Positions 7,509-16,869 of a stretch of DNA of 64,000 bases are shown here, piece after piece. Position 1 is the first letter of the stretch; every line of letters starts with the position of its first letter. The translations under genes were made by a program, and so were the position numbers. Origin of the DNA: Crocinitomicaceae bacterium (GTDB taxonomy: Bacteria > Bacteroidota > Bacteroidia > Flavobacteriales_D > Crocinitomicaceae); the NCBI GenBank assembly GCA_030833845.1, contig JAURGK010000006.1, positions 27,813-91,812 of the forward strand. Reading direction: 5' to 3'. A model generated the notes under the pieces. It made no database searches, was not told where the DNA came from, and worked only from the letters and a program-made list of their open reading frames with translations.

Positions 7509-10076
7509 TTATTGGAAAACAATCTTCATTTCCACGCGTCGGTTTTTCTGACGTCCTTCTGGGGTGTCGTTTGAAGCAAGTGGCTTTGTTTCACCGAAAT
7601 ATTTTGTAATTAAGCGAATGTCTTCCACACCTTGGCTGATGAGGTAAGCCTTCACTGCTTCTGCACGTTTTTTCGAAAGAATCAAATTGAGATTGTCATC
7701 GCCAACATTATCTGTATGGCCAGCAATTTCAAGGGTCCAAGTCGCTTTCTTTTTAAGGACTTCGGCCAATTCATTTAATGACGGTTTGGAACTTTCAAAT
7801 ATGACATCCTTGTTGGTTTCGAATTCTAGATTATCAAATGCCGTTTTGAGCACCTCAATTACTTCTTGTTCGATGATTGGACAACCTTTGTTACTTTTTG
7901 GCCCTGGCGTATTGGGGCAATCATCGTCTTTATCTAGTAGCCCGTCGTTGTCTGAATCCTTGTAAGGACAGCCTTTATTTGCCTTGGGCCCTGCCAAATT
8001 AGGGCAGTCATCATCTTTATCGAGCAGTCCATCGCCGTCGGTATCGGGCCATGGGCAGCCTTGGTTTTCCTTAGGGCCTGCAACAGTAGGGCAGTCGTCA
8101 ACGAAATCGAAAAGCCCGTCGTTGTCTTGGTCTGGGCAACCCTGGTTTTCTTTGGGTCCTGCATTGTCAGGACACGCATCTTCAGCATCTGTAATGCCAT
8201 CGTTGTCGCGGTCCGGACATCCGCGCAATGCTGCTACACCTGGTATGGTAGGGCAGTCGTCTTCGCTGTCAATAATTTTATCGCCATCGGTGTCTGGGCA
8301 ACCTTTGAATTCTTTCAATCCCGCCACCGTTGGACAAGCATCTTCGCTATCAATGATTTTGTCGCCATCGGTATCAGGGCAGCCGTTAAATTCTTTCAGC
8401 CCCGGCTCATGGATACAAGCATCTTGGGAATCTGGAATTCCGTCATTATCTGTATCCGGACATCCTAGGAATGTCCAAAGGCCAGGAACATCTTTACATT
8501 CATCGAGTTTGTCAGAAACCTTGTCTTGGTCTTTGTCTTTGATGCGGTGATACAAGATAGGTAATCTTAAACCGGCATAAATATCTATGCCGCTTATTTG
8601 TCCTTTGGCTTGAATTAAATTCATATCTGAAACCCCCAGAATGACAGGGCCCAATCTGGTGGCAATACCCGCGCGCAATCCGCTGTATTTGTTGTAAGAA
8701 ATGGGTAGGTAAATTCCAAAATAGGGGCTGTCAAAACTGGGAGTTAGCGCCATTTGGGTGGCAATATTTACCTTTGAATCCTTGTTTTTAGGAATCATAT
8801 TCACCATCGCTGTAGCATTCAAATAAAAGTAACTTGCCAAATGGTAATCTATCTGTAGGCTAAGTGCAGTTGGTGTGCGCATTCGAAAGGTTTGGCCTGT
8901 ATTTTGAAGTGCAACCCATTCATTATTATTTGCTGCACTAGACTCACTGATTAAAGAATCTATCACCATATCAAAGGTCTCAAGATCGGTAGCTGTTTCA
9001 AAACGATGCAAGTTGAATAAAGTACTTGTATTGACAACAAAATTGCGGCTCAGCCCCCCCTTGGTAAATTTCATCGCTCCCATATCCAATAGGGAGAGCC
9101 CAATGCGCGCTTTGTATTTGTTTTCGTGGCGCATCCAAAGGTCAGACTTTCCATCCATGTCGAATTTGTATTTGGAATAATTAGGCCTCCATTCATAAAC
9201 AGCTCCTACATCAAAGCCAAGTCCGATAGATCCGGGCTTGAGGTAGTTTTTTATGGTGGTTTTGTCAATGAGGCCATTGACCCCATCGGTGATAAAATCG
9301 CCAACCTCCTTGGAGTATCCATAATCAAAGGTGCCATAGAGGTATTGAGAAGTATCTTCGTTCACTAAATTATAGCTGAAATCATCGGTATGTACATAGG
9401 CGCTTGCAAACCCTAGCAATACTTTTGGGGTGATACCAACCTTTAAAAAGTGTGTTTTATTGTCGATGATAACTTGGCTGTAATTCAGTCCAATCTCGCT
9501 CCACGTAAGGTGGTCTACATTGACGAGTTCTTCGTTGAGTTGCATATTCCAAAGAGCAGGGTAGATGAGACCTTCTTCTGAAAGCACCGCCAATTTTGGA
9601 TCCATATTATCCACGTTGGTAATGGATCGTAAATTGGCAAAAAGCCCCAATGACTTTTTTTCACCCACGTGAAAGGCCAGATTAAATAAATCGACTCTAA
9701 AGTTGATATTAGCTCCAAGCACTCCAGTTGAATTTGCGTCATAATTATGAACGATAAGCCGATCGATGAATGTTGAGGATGGGTAGGCCCAAGTGTTTAA
9801 TATTGCCGTATCGGTCAGTGATGAAGCCCACCAATTACCACCCCCACCTTGTTCTGCACGCATGGCATCAGCATTGAAATAACCAAAATTCTGGAAGGTG
9901 AATAAATTCACGGCCGGGAGGGCTAAATCCATTTTATAACGACCATCAACAAATGAGGCCGGATTAACGAGATTGCCTAGCGCACCTGCATAGTTACCTC
10001 CACTGACCCCAAGATATGCCTGAGCATTGAGTTGTGCACTGATTAAAAAAGAGAAGATGATGAGTATTTTTTTCAT
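7509..10076 (-). CDS. DUF5723-like outer-membrane barrel with thrombospondin type 3 repeats and C-terminal OmpA peptidoglycan-binding domain
   Basis: N-term signal plus barrel-like body; about 8 repeats of DxDxDGxxDxxDxCPxxxGxxxxxGCPD; OmpA motif LEIAGHTDNVGDDNLNLILSKKRAEAVKAYL. Confidence 0.85.
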   Translation of the reverse strand: MKKILIIFSFLISAQLNAQAYLGVSGGNYAGALGNLVNPASFVDGRYKMDLALPAVNLFTFQNFGYFNADAMRAEQGGGGNWWASSLTDTAILNTWAYPSSTFIDRLIVHNYDANSTGVLGANINFRVDLFNLAFHVGEKKSLGLFANLRSITNVDNMDPKLAVLSEEGLIYPALWNMQLNEELVNVDHLTWSEIGLNYSQVIIDNKTHFLKVGITPKVLLGFASAYVHTDDFSYNLVNEDTSQYLYGTFDYGYSKEVGDFITDGVNGLIDKTTIKNYLKPGSIGLGFDVGAVYEWRPNYSKYKFDMDGKSDLWMRHENKYKARIGLSLLDMGAMKFTKGGLSRNFVVNTSTLFNLHRFETATDLETFDMVIDSLISESSAANNNEWVALQNTGQTFRMRTPTALSLQIDYHLASYFYLNATAMVNMIPKNKDSKVNIATQMALTPSFDSPYFGIYLPISYNKYSGLRAGIATRLGPVILGVSDMNLIQAKGQISGIDIYAGLRLPILYHRIKDKDQDKVSDKLDECKDVPGLWTFLGCPDTDNDGIPDSQDACIHEPGLKEFNGCPDTDGDKIIDSEDACPTVAGLKEFKGCPDTDGDKIIDSEDDCPTIPGVAALRGCPDRDNDGITDAEDACPDNAGPKENQGCPDQDNDGLFDFVDDCPTVAGPKENQGCPWPDTDGDGLLDKDDDCPNLAGPKANKGCPYKDSDNDGLLDKDDDCPNTPGPKSNKGCPIIEQEVIEVLKTAFDNLEFETNKDVIFESSKPSLNELAEVLKKKATWTLEIAGHTDNVGDDNLNLILSKKRAEAVKAYLISQGVEDIRLITKYFGETKPLASNDTPEGRQKNRRVEMKIVFQ
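7895..8530 (-). repeat. Degenerate tandem repeats encoding TSP3 calcium-binding modules
   Basis: Recurring approx. 75-80-bp units (e.g. ...ggacarccttkraattctttcarbcc...) that encode GCPDTDGDKIIDSEDxCP. Confidence 0.8.
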
Positions 10077-12232
10077 TGTAAATTGTATTGGATAAGGTAA
10101 TTACCAAGATAGGTAGTGAGTGAGTACGCATTTGCTCCGAATGCGCTTAATTGAACGGCTTGTTGCCCGTGTCGTTTTGTTTGATATAAATCTCTGCCTT
10201 GTTCGTCAAGTAAAAAAACTTGATTGCCTACGGCATCTAAAAATGCCAGAATTGTACGCTGATTGGCAGTTTTAAACGAAGTCAAATTTGTTAGTTCGAT
10301 GGCTTGAATGGTTTTTTCCCAAATGCGTTGACCATCGGGATGATAAACAAATAAAGAACAATTTCTCTTGAAGATAAGCATGGTTTCTTTGCCTTTAAGG
10401 TAGCTTCCAATGCATTGAACGCCATTTGGGATACTAAATTGTTGTTGGCCAGCTGCAGTGATGACTGTTGCTTTATTTTTGATTGCTTTTACAGCAAATG
10501 CAGCATTGTTATTTCCCACCAGAACAAAGGTCGAATCTACATTAACCTTTGTAATGCTTTTTCTTTTGGCTAAGTCGATGAAATGCACTTGAGTGTCCGT
10601 TAAAACACCTACGGCGGCCCTTGAATTGGATACATAACAATGGATACTTTTGGGCGCACGGCCTACTGCAAATTGTTTTATTAATGTGCCTTGGTCGTTG
10701 TATAGCTGTACTGCAGTTCCACCACTCACGCACACAAACTCTTTTTTGGCTTTATTTTCGATGACTTGCAACTCAGTTCCAGCATCGTGTGTAAGGCGAT
10801 AAATAAGTTTGCCACTTTTATCGTAGAGTTGTGCTTCGTTGGCAAGTTGCACACAAATTAACTCCGGAAATGCCTTGATCTGATATATACTAAAAACATC
10901 TTTTTCCATGGGTTTCTCCCATTTTCGCAGGCCATTTAGATATCCAACAAGTTGATGATTTTCAGTATATGCAATGGCATTACCTCTTTGGTCAAAGGCG
11001 GCGAAATGTAGGACCCGATACCCTGGATTCATGACGAAATAGTCTCTAATGTTGTCACTGCTCTCCACAATCTGATCGCCGTATTTGGTGTAGTTGGTCT
11101 GGACTAATTGCTTGCCAAGTAAACTAATGGTTTGTTTGTGTTGGGCATCCACCCATCTGGCACTTACCTTTCTGGGCATATTTGAAAATACACGCTTGAG
11201 CTTTTGTTCATTTTGAGATAAGGTTTGTCCTAGACTTGCCGCTCCAAGTGCTTGATCAAGAAGTGCTTTGTCAGTACTTGCCAATCCAAACTGACCTAAA
11301 ACTGCGACATGCCAATCTGCCGTTTCATCACTAACTAATTTGCTAAACGATAAATTGCTAAAAGTTGCTACATCTGCATTGAGCTCTTCCTTATGAAAGA
11401 ATTCGTTTAGCGTTTGGATGGGGTTTGCATTATCTTTAAAGTCAAATATCACCAAACTAGCATTGTCTTTTTTAAGACACACAAAACCAGTTTTGATACT
11501 CCTATACCACGGAGTCTTTGCAAAGTGGGGGTCTTGTTGGAGTGCATATGTTTTATCATAAAAAGTGTAGGATTGAAAAAAGTCTGGTACGATTTCGCTA
11601 AATAGTATCTTATCGTCGTGTTTACTGAGTAGTGTCCTTCTACTCGAAATTTTAGTGTAGCGGTAGAATCCTTCTTTTTTGCGGTATGTTTCAGTCAACT
11701 TGATTTGGTCTTGATCCCAACTAAACCAAGAATAACTTGATTTTGTACTCAAATTAAGCTCATAGGCTCTTGGGCTACTGAGCTCTCCTTCATAAAGGAT
11801 GAGTTGATTGCCATTAAAAAAACCATGTAATTTTCCGAATTCAAATTTTTTAAGCCCACCCATTTGCAATGGAAATAAACCGTTTGCAAATAATTTACGG
11901 ACTTCTTTTTGGGTCCAGTTGTTCTTTTTTTCGATGAGAATTTTGGTTTTCTTGGCACTAAAAAAAAGAGTAACTGGTTCTTTGATTGACTTATTGATCG
12001 AGTAATACAAGCTTTGATTGAGCTCTGTTGTAGTGATACGTTCGTTATTCCAATCGAGCGATTTTGGATCTTGAACAACGTAAACAGTCTGATCTGCTTT
12101 GTTGAAATAATACCTGAAATCTGTTAGGTTTTCGTTTGAAAGTAAATCGTAAGAACTAAAAAGCACCCAGCTAAGTGCCACGAACCCGAGAACTCCAAGT
12201 AATAAGCGTTGACGCATTTTTATTTTTTTCAA
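10073..12232 (-). CDS. Hypothetical membrane-anchored protein, probable beta-propeller-like C-terminal half
   Basis: Long ORF, N-terminal TM (RLLLGVLGFVALSWVLFSSYDLL), regular beta-rich repeats; 4-bp overlap with downstream gene. Confidence 0.7.
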   Translation of the reverse strand: MKKIKMRQRLLLGVLGFVALSWVLFSSYDLLSNENLTDFRYYFNKADQTVYVVQDPKSLDWNNERITTTELNQSLYYSINKSIKEPVTLFFSAKKTKILIEKKNNWTQKEVRKLFANGLFPLQMGGLKKFEFGKLHGFFNGNQLILYEGELSSPRAYELNLSTKSSYSWFSWDQDQIKLTETYRKKEGFYRYTKISSRRTLLSKHDDKILFSEIVPDFFQSYTFYDKTYALQQDPHFAKTPWYRSIKTGFVCLKKDNASLVIFDFKDNANPIQTLNEFFHKEELNADVATFSNLSFSKLVSDETADWHVAVLGQFGLASTDKALLDQALGAASLGQTLSQNEQKLKRVFSNMPRKVSARWVDAQHKQTISLLGKQLVQTNYTKYGDQIVESSDNIRDYFVMNPGYRVLHFAAFDQRGNAIAYTENHQLVGYLNGLRKWEKPMEKDVFSIYQIKAFPELICVQLANEAQLYDKSGKLIYRLTHDAGTELQVIENKAKKEFVCVSGGTAVQLYNDQGTLIKQFAVGRAPKSIHCYVSNSRAAVGVLTDTQVHFIDLAKRKSITKVNVDSTFVLVGNNNAAFAVKAIKNKATVITAAGQQQFSIPNGVQCIGSYLKGKETMLIFKRNCSLFVYHPDGQRIWEKTIQAIELTNLTSFKTANQRTILAFLDAVGNQVFLLDEQGRDLYQTKRHGQQAVQLSAFGANAYSLTTYLGNYLIQYNLQ

Positions 12233-12307
12233 AGTTAATACGCAAGTTTGGGCATAATGCAGGCCTGCTCAGATGTAATCAACAGGTGGTTGTGTACATA
12301 GATGTGT

Positions 12308-12925
12308 TTAGTCATTAAATAATTTTGGCTGCACATCTCGAGCCAAAAGTTGAAAAGTCATTCTATGGTAGGGGCTTGGCCCTTTGGACGCAATTGCGGC
12401 TCGGTGTTCTTTTGTTGGGTAACCTTGGTTGCGATTCCAACCATAGGCCGAATGTTTTGCATGCAAATCATTCATGAGCTTATCTCTTTGTGTCTTGGCT
12501 AAAATACTTGCTGCTGCAATACTTGCAAAACGCGCATCACCTTTCACCATACAGGCATGTGGGATTTGCTCATAGGGTTTAAATCGATTCCCATCTACAA
12601 GGATGAAACCAGGGGTAATGGAAAGCTGTTGCAACGCTTTGTGCATGGCTAAAATACTCGCATTGAGAATATTGATTTGATCTATTTGTTGGTGATCAAC
12701 CACCCCAATGCCGAAGGCAAGGGCCTTCTCTAAAATTTCTTCTCGCAGGCTTAAGCGCTTTTTTAAACTGAGTTGCTTTGAATCATTGAGGGCTGCAATT
12801 GGTTTTGACGGATCCAATATTACAGCGGCTGCCACCACAGGACCTGCCAAACAACCACGTCCGGCCTCATCGCATCCAGCTTCATGTTGGAAGTCTTTTT
12901 GATACTGTAAGATTAATGGATTCAC
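12308..12925 (-). CDS. rnhB: Ribonuclease HII
   Basis: EAGCDEAGRGCLAGPVVAAAVIL motif and KGDARFASIAAASILAKTQRD. Confidence 0.95.
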   Translation of the reverse strand: MNPLILQYQKDFQHEAGCDEAGRGCLAGPVVAAAVILDPSKPIAALNDSKQLSLKKRLSLREEILEKALAFGIGVVDHQQIDQINILNASILAMHKALQQLSITPGFILVDGNRFKPYEQIPHACMVKGDARFASIAAASILAKTQRDKLMNDLHAKHSAYGWNRNQGYPTKEHRAAIASKGPSPYHRMTFQLLARDVQPKLFND

Positions 12926-12980
12926 ACTACCAAAATATTGAAATAATTTGTAGTTTTAACCATAATTAATAAGTTTTACC

Positions 12981-13349
12981 ATGAAAAAGCTATCGTTTCT
13001 CCTTTTGGCGCTGGTGCTAAATTTTTTAGCCTTCGGTCAAAAATCACTCACTGCCGCTGTAACTTCTAAGAAAGATTTAGCCAATGGATTGCAATCAGGT
13101 CATATTGAATTGATACTTCCGGCAGAGGTAAGTGAAGAAAATGTAACGATGTACGCAAAGTATTACACCAACATGTTTACAGTTGATTTCAATGCAGATA
13201 CACATGTAGCCACCTTTCACATGCTTTCAAATGATGCCAACTCTCGACGTGTCATTTTACGATTTTTAAGTGCAAATCAAATTGTTTACGTTCAAGTTGC
13301 CGATAGTATTTTTGATTTGGGTTCTTTCTTTGACAACTATTTAAACTAG
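12981..13349 (+). CDS. Small secreted protein, unknown function
   Basis: Signal peptide MKKLSFLLLALVLNFLAFGQ; ORF followed by another + strand gene. Confidence 0.7.
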   Translation: MKKLSFLLLALVLNFLAFGQKSLTAAVTSKKDLANGLQSGHIELILPAEVSEENVTMYAKYYTNMFTVDFNADTHVATFHMLSNDANSRRVILRFLSANQIVYVQVADSIFDLGSFFDNYLN

Positions 13350-13361
13350 GATTCAAACGCG

Positions 13362-13856
13362 ATGAAATACATTTATCTTTTTGCAATTGTTTTTGGACTT
13401 TCGTTAGTTGGATGTAAAACCGGAGTCGGTATTACTTACAAGCACTACGGACCAAACAATGTAGACACATCTAATGCTATTTCTTTGGATCAGATGGTGC
13501 TTGACTTTAAGAATCAACCTCAAAAAGCAGAGTTTACCTTCAAGGCGCCACTCGCTGGGGTATGTCAGAGTGCGGGTTGCTGGGTGAGTGTTCAACCAAC
13601 CAGTGGCGAGTCTATTCGGGTGCGCTTTAAGGACCATTTTTTGATACCACCTGCTACGGAGTTAAACTCAATCGCTTATTTTCACGGACGCGCCTATTTT
13701 GATACGCTTTCGGTCGACTTACAAAAACATTTTCTTGAAGATGCCAAAGCGTCACAGGCTGAAATTGATCAAATTGTAGCGCCAAAAATTGAATTGAATT
13801 TTGAAGCAGATGGTGTGTGGGTTAAGAAATCTACCGCTTCAAAGTCAAATAAGTAA
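13362..13856 (+). CDS. DUF4920-like lipoprotein
   Basis: Lipobox LVGC; AGVCQSAGCWVSVQ...VRFKDHFLIPP, as in DUF4920 family. Confidence 0.75.
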   Translation: MKYIYLFAIVFGLSLVGCKTGVGITYKHYGPNNVDTSNAISLDQMVLDFKNQPQKAEFTFKAPLAGVCQSAGCWVSVQPTSGESIRVRFKDHFLIPPATELNSIAYFHGRAYFDTLSVDLQKHFLEDAKASQAEIDQIVAPKIELNFEADGVWVKKSTASKSNK

Positions 13857-13995
13857 GAAAGGCCGAAAACGCAAAAATTATTGCGCTTAACCACCACAAT
13901 CGTGCAGGCATAAGAAAAAGTGCAGCCATATTGGCTGGAATTAGCGCAATAGCCAATAAATGAAAGCGACCTTGATTCTTATTTTCTGAAATCAT
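13831..13995 (-). CDS. Possible small membrane protein overlapping the 5-FCL gene end
   Basis: MISENKNQGRFHLLAIALIPANMAALFLMPARLWWLSAIIFAFSAFLTYLTLKR: two hydrophobic segments; no other candidate gene in this gap. Confidence 0.35.
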   Translation of the reverse strand: MISENKNQGRFHLLAIALIPANMAALFLMPARLWWLSAIIFAFSAFLTYLTLKR

Positions 13996-14548
13996 ACATT
14001 GCAGAAGGGGTAAAGCACAAATGTAAAGGGACGTCATCTTGATGAAGGTCGGATATGTCAACAAATTCATCAAAGAGGCTTAAGCCGATAAAAATGCAAT
14101 CAGGCTTACACTGTTTGAGTAATCTGTCATAAAAGCCTTTGCCATAACCAACACGATGGCCATCTGAATTGAGTGCAAGTAGGGGAACAATCACGTAATC
14201 TAGCTTACTTGCTAGTATAGTACGCCCGTCTTTAGGTTCAGGTATACCATAAGTACTAATTTCTAACTGACTTGGATGCTCGTAATGGTATAAGGTTAGG
14301 CTGTGATCAGAAAAATTTGCTTTAGATAATACGGGGTGCCCCCCTTTGAGTAAAATATCTTCTAACAATCCATAGGTAGAGATCTCCTTTTGTTGCTCTA
14401 TGGGTAGAAATATGCTAACGTATTTTGCACTGAAACGAATAGAATTCAGCACAAGCGCTTGAACTTGTGCTGAAATTTTAGCTAATTCATAGGGGCTCAG
14501 CTGTGATCGCTTCGCCTTGTAATGCTTGCGAATCTCAGATTTCGTCAT
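13979..14548 (-). CDS. 5-formyltetrahydrofolate cyclo-ligase
   Basis: RVGYGKGFYDRLL motif and N-terminal KSEIRKHYKAKRSQLS. Confidence 0.92.
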   Translation of the reverse strand: MTKSEIRKHYKAKRSQLSPYELAKISAQVQALVLNSIRFSAKYVSIFLPIEQQKEISTYGLLEDILLKGGHPVLSKANFSDHSLTLYHYEHPSQLEISTYGIPEPKDGRTILASKLDYVIVPLLALNSDGHRVGYGKGFYDRLLKQCKPDCIFIGLSLFDEFVDISDLHQDDVPLHLCFTPSAMYDFRK

Positions 14549-14550
14549 GT

Positions 14551-16779
14551 TTATAAGCGAACGCCTAATTCAGAAAGTTTTCTGTTGTCAACAACTTGAG
14601 CTTTCTTGCGTAATCCACCCATTGCTTGACCTTCAATTTGATTGGCAAGGGCTTGCTTGAGTTGATCTTTTTCTGCTTGATAATTTGATGTAGCAGGTGC
14701 TTTGGTTGTGTTTTTCAATTGGATAACATAAACACCCGTCTCCCCTTTAAGTGGAAGCGTACGTTGACCTTTTTTAAGGGCTCCCGAAAATAAATTTCCG
14801 ATGATCGTTGGTTCATATCCGGCATTTGAAATTTGTGGATTACCAAACGTAATCTCTGCATCGATAACTGGTGTATTGAATCGCTTTGATAAATCTTTAA
14901 GGGATTTGCCCGCCATTTGATTCATGAATCTTTTGGCTTTCTTCTCTTGGCGCAATTCACGTTCCATTTGTGCTCTAACGTTCTCAAACAAAGGCGTACC
15001 TTCAGCTCGGATTGCACTTACCATGGCAATGACATATTTTTCTTTATCTCTGATTGGAGAAAGTGTCATGGAACCTACCACAACATCCTCGGCATAGGCC
15101 ATTTCTAATAAGCGATCTCTGGCCATAGTAGTGGTAAAGCCATAAACTTTTGGGGCTTTATCTTCAATTTGAACCACACGAGAAACGTAGTTGGCATTGG
15201 CAACAATGGTGTCAAATAGGTTGGATTTTTTGAATGGATCCTCTTCTTTTGATATTTTGCGATCTAGTTTCATCAATAAGCCATTGACTTCGCTTTCCAT
15301 GTTTGCAACGGTTTCATCTGAAGGTTTGAAAGTGAGGCTAATAGAGGCAAGCAACGGAAACTTAGAGGCAGAACGCTCAAGTACTTCCATAATGTGGTAT
15401 CCAAAATCTGTTTTAACCACCCCGATTTTACCAATTGGAGCAGTAGCACAATAGCCACCAAATTCTTTTACCATGTCTCCTTCAAGGAAATCTTCATAAA
15501 CACCACCTTTGTCTTTTGATCCTGGATCTTCGGAGTATTTTTTTGTAATTTCATCCCAGTTGGCATCATTGAGTAATGCTGCAAGGCTATCTGCCGTTTT
15601 CTTTTTAGCAGCAAGTACTTTTTCATCAGTTGAATTATTTGTAGCAATCAAGATATGTCTCGCTTTTAAGCTTGCAGGGGTGAAGCCAATCACTTTTGAA
15701 AGCACCATTTTTTCCTTTGATGCATAAGGCCCCACTAACTGACCCAAGGCAGCTGTCTTGAAAATGGTATCTAAACTCATTGGATAAGTTTGGTAGCGAT
15801 CAGCCTTTGGGTGGCCCTCTGGCACCCCAGTAGCACGTTTGTCACTAAAATAAATTGGGGTTTCGCTGTTTTTTGCAATATAAAGCGAATCATTGGTTGC
15901 AGCTGAAAAACCACTACGCAATGAATTTATCTTGGCGGTAAAGACATTTGAATCTGCTTTTGATGGTTGAATATTTACATCAAACATCTTTACATCACGA
16001 CTTGCATTGCGAACCAAGTACTTTTTATCGTCTTTGTGTGTTTCGTAGTAGGCTTTGAGTTCGCTCTCAGAAATTTTGATGTCCGCGTCTGCAATGTCTG
16101 TATATCGACGAACTACAAAAGAAATAGATTTTTTCTCGTTATTGGCAAGGTATTGGTCTTTGGCCTCGAGATCTGTGACAAAAACACCTTGTTTGATAAG
16201 TCCGAAATACTTTTCTGTTTTGCGACGATCTGTATGATATGCCTTGAAACCGTTCCATTGATCAATGGCTTGTTGTTCTTTTGATTTTTTGAGATTGTCA
16301 AGGGTGGCTTTCAATTTTACTCGGCCATTTTCAATGGATTGAGGTGTTTGAATTCCAGTGAGTGAATCCGTAAAAAATTGGTTTAAATCGGGCAATACTC
16401 CGAATCCGTCTTTGGCCATCCAGTAGGCATCTAGTTCGCGTTCAGTTACGCTAATGCCTAGTTTTTCGTATTCTTTACTTAAGATTGTTGAATCTACCAT
16501 GAAATTCCAAGCTTTATCTGTAGAAGCTTCCATGTCTGCATCGGTAAATTCTTTTCCATTTTGCATGGCCTGATTGCGCTCTTGTTCTTGAAATTTTGCA
16601 CTTGCAACACTGTAACTTGCAGGGTCCACTTTTTCTCCATATACCAGACCTATTCCGTATTCGCCTTCACCGATTCCAAATAAATTTTGATAATCGTTGA
16701 GAATGAATGCTAACAAGGCTACACCGATCATTGCAACGAGTAGCCCAGATTTTGAGCGTATTTTACCTATTAATGCCAT
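14551..16779 (-). CDS. SurA_N/PpiD-like membrane-anchored peptidylprolyl isomerase
   Basis: N-terminal TM; parvulin domain KARHILIAT...DWDEITKKYSEDPGSKDKGGVYEDFLEGDMVKEF...VKTDFGYHIMEVL. Confidence 0.9.
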   Translation of the reverse strand: MALIGKIRSKSGLLVAMIGVALLAFILNDYQNLFGIGEGEYGIGLVYGEKVDPASYSVASAKFQEQERNQAMQNGKEFTDADMEASTDKAWNFMVDSTILSKEYEKLGISVTERELDAYWMAKDGFGVLPDLNQFFTDSLTGIQTPQSIENGRVKLKATLDNLKKSKEQQAIDQWNGFKAYHTDRRKTEKYFGLIKQGVFVTDLEAKDQYLANNEKKSISFVVRRYTDIADADIKISESELKAYYETHKDDKKYLVRNASRDVKMFDVNIQPSKADSNVFTAKINSLRSGFSAATNDSLYIAKNSETPIYFSDKRATGVPEGHPKADRYQTYPMSLDTIFKTAALGQLVGPYASKEKMVLSKVIGFTPASLKARHILIATNNSTDEKVLAAKKKTADSLAALLNDANWDEITKKYSEDPGSKDKGGVYEDFLEGDMVKEFGGYCATAPIGKIGVVKTDFGYHIMEVLERSASKFPLLASISLTFKPSDETVANMESEVNGLLMKLDRKISKEEDPFKKSNLFDTIVANANYVSRVVQIEDKAPKVYGFTTTMARDRLLEMAYAEDVVVGSMTLSPIRDKEKYVIAMVSAIRAEGTPLFENVRAQMERELRQEKKAKRFMNQMAGKSLKDLSKRFNTPVIDAEITFGNPQISNAGYEPTIIGNLFSGALKKGQRTLPLKGETGVYVIQLKNTTKAPATSNYQAEKDQLKQALANQIEGQAMGGLRKKAQVVDNRKLSELGVRL

Positions 16780-16843
16780 TTGTATTCAAATTTAAGATTG
16801 CGAATATATGAAGATTTGAGCAGAGCCCCAAGTATTCTTTCAC

Positions 16844-16869
16844 AAAAAAGGAGGTCTACAGACCTCCTT
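16844..16869 (-). terminator. Intrinsic terminator overlapping the stop codon of the giant repeat gene
   Basis: Minus strand AAGGAGGTC-TGTA-GACCTCCTTTTTTG; the TAG stop falls at the loop. Confidence 0.85.

Noticed and set aside
7984-8550. 188-aa + strand ORF (and the 135-aa ORF 8061-8468)
   Set aside because: Antisense to the TSP3 repeat region; Ser/Pro-repeat translation is an artefact of repetitive Asp/Gly coding on the other strand.
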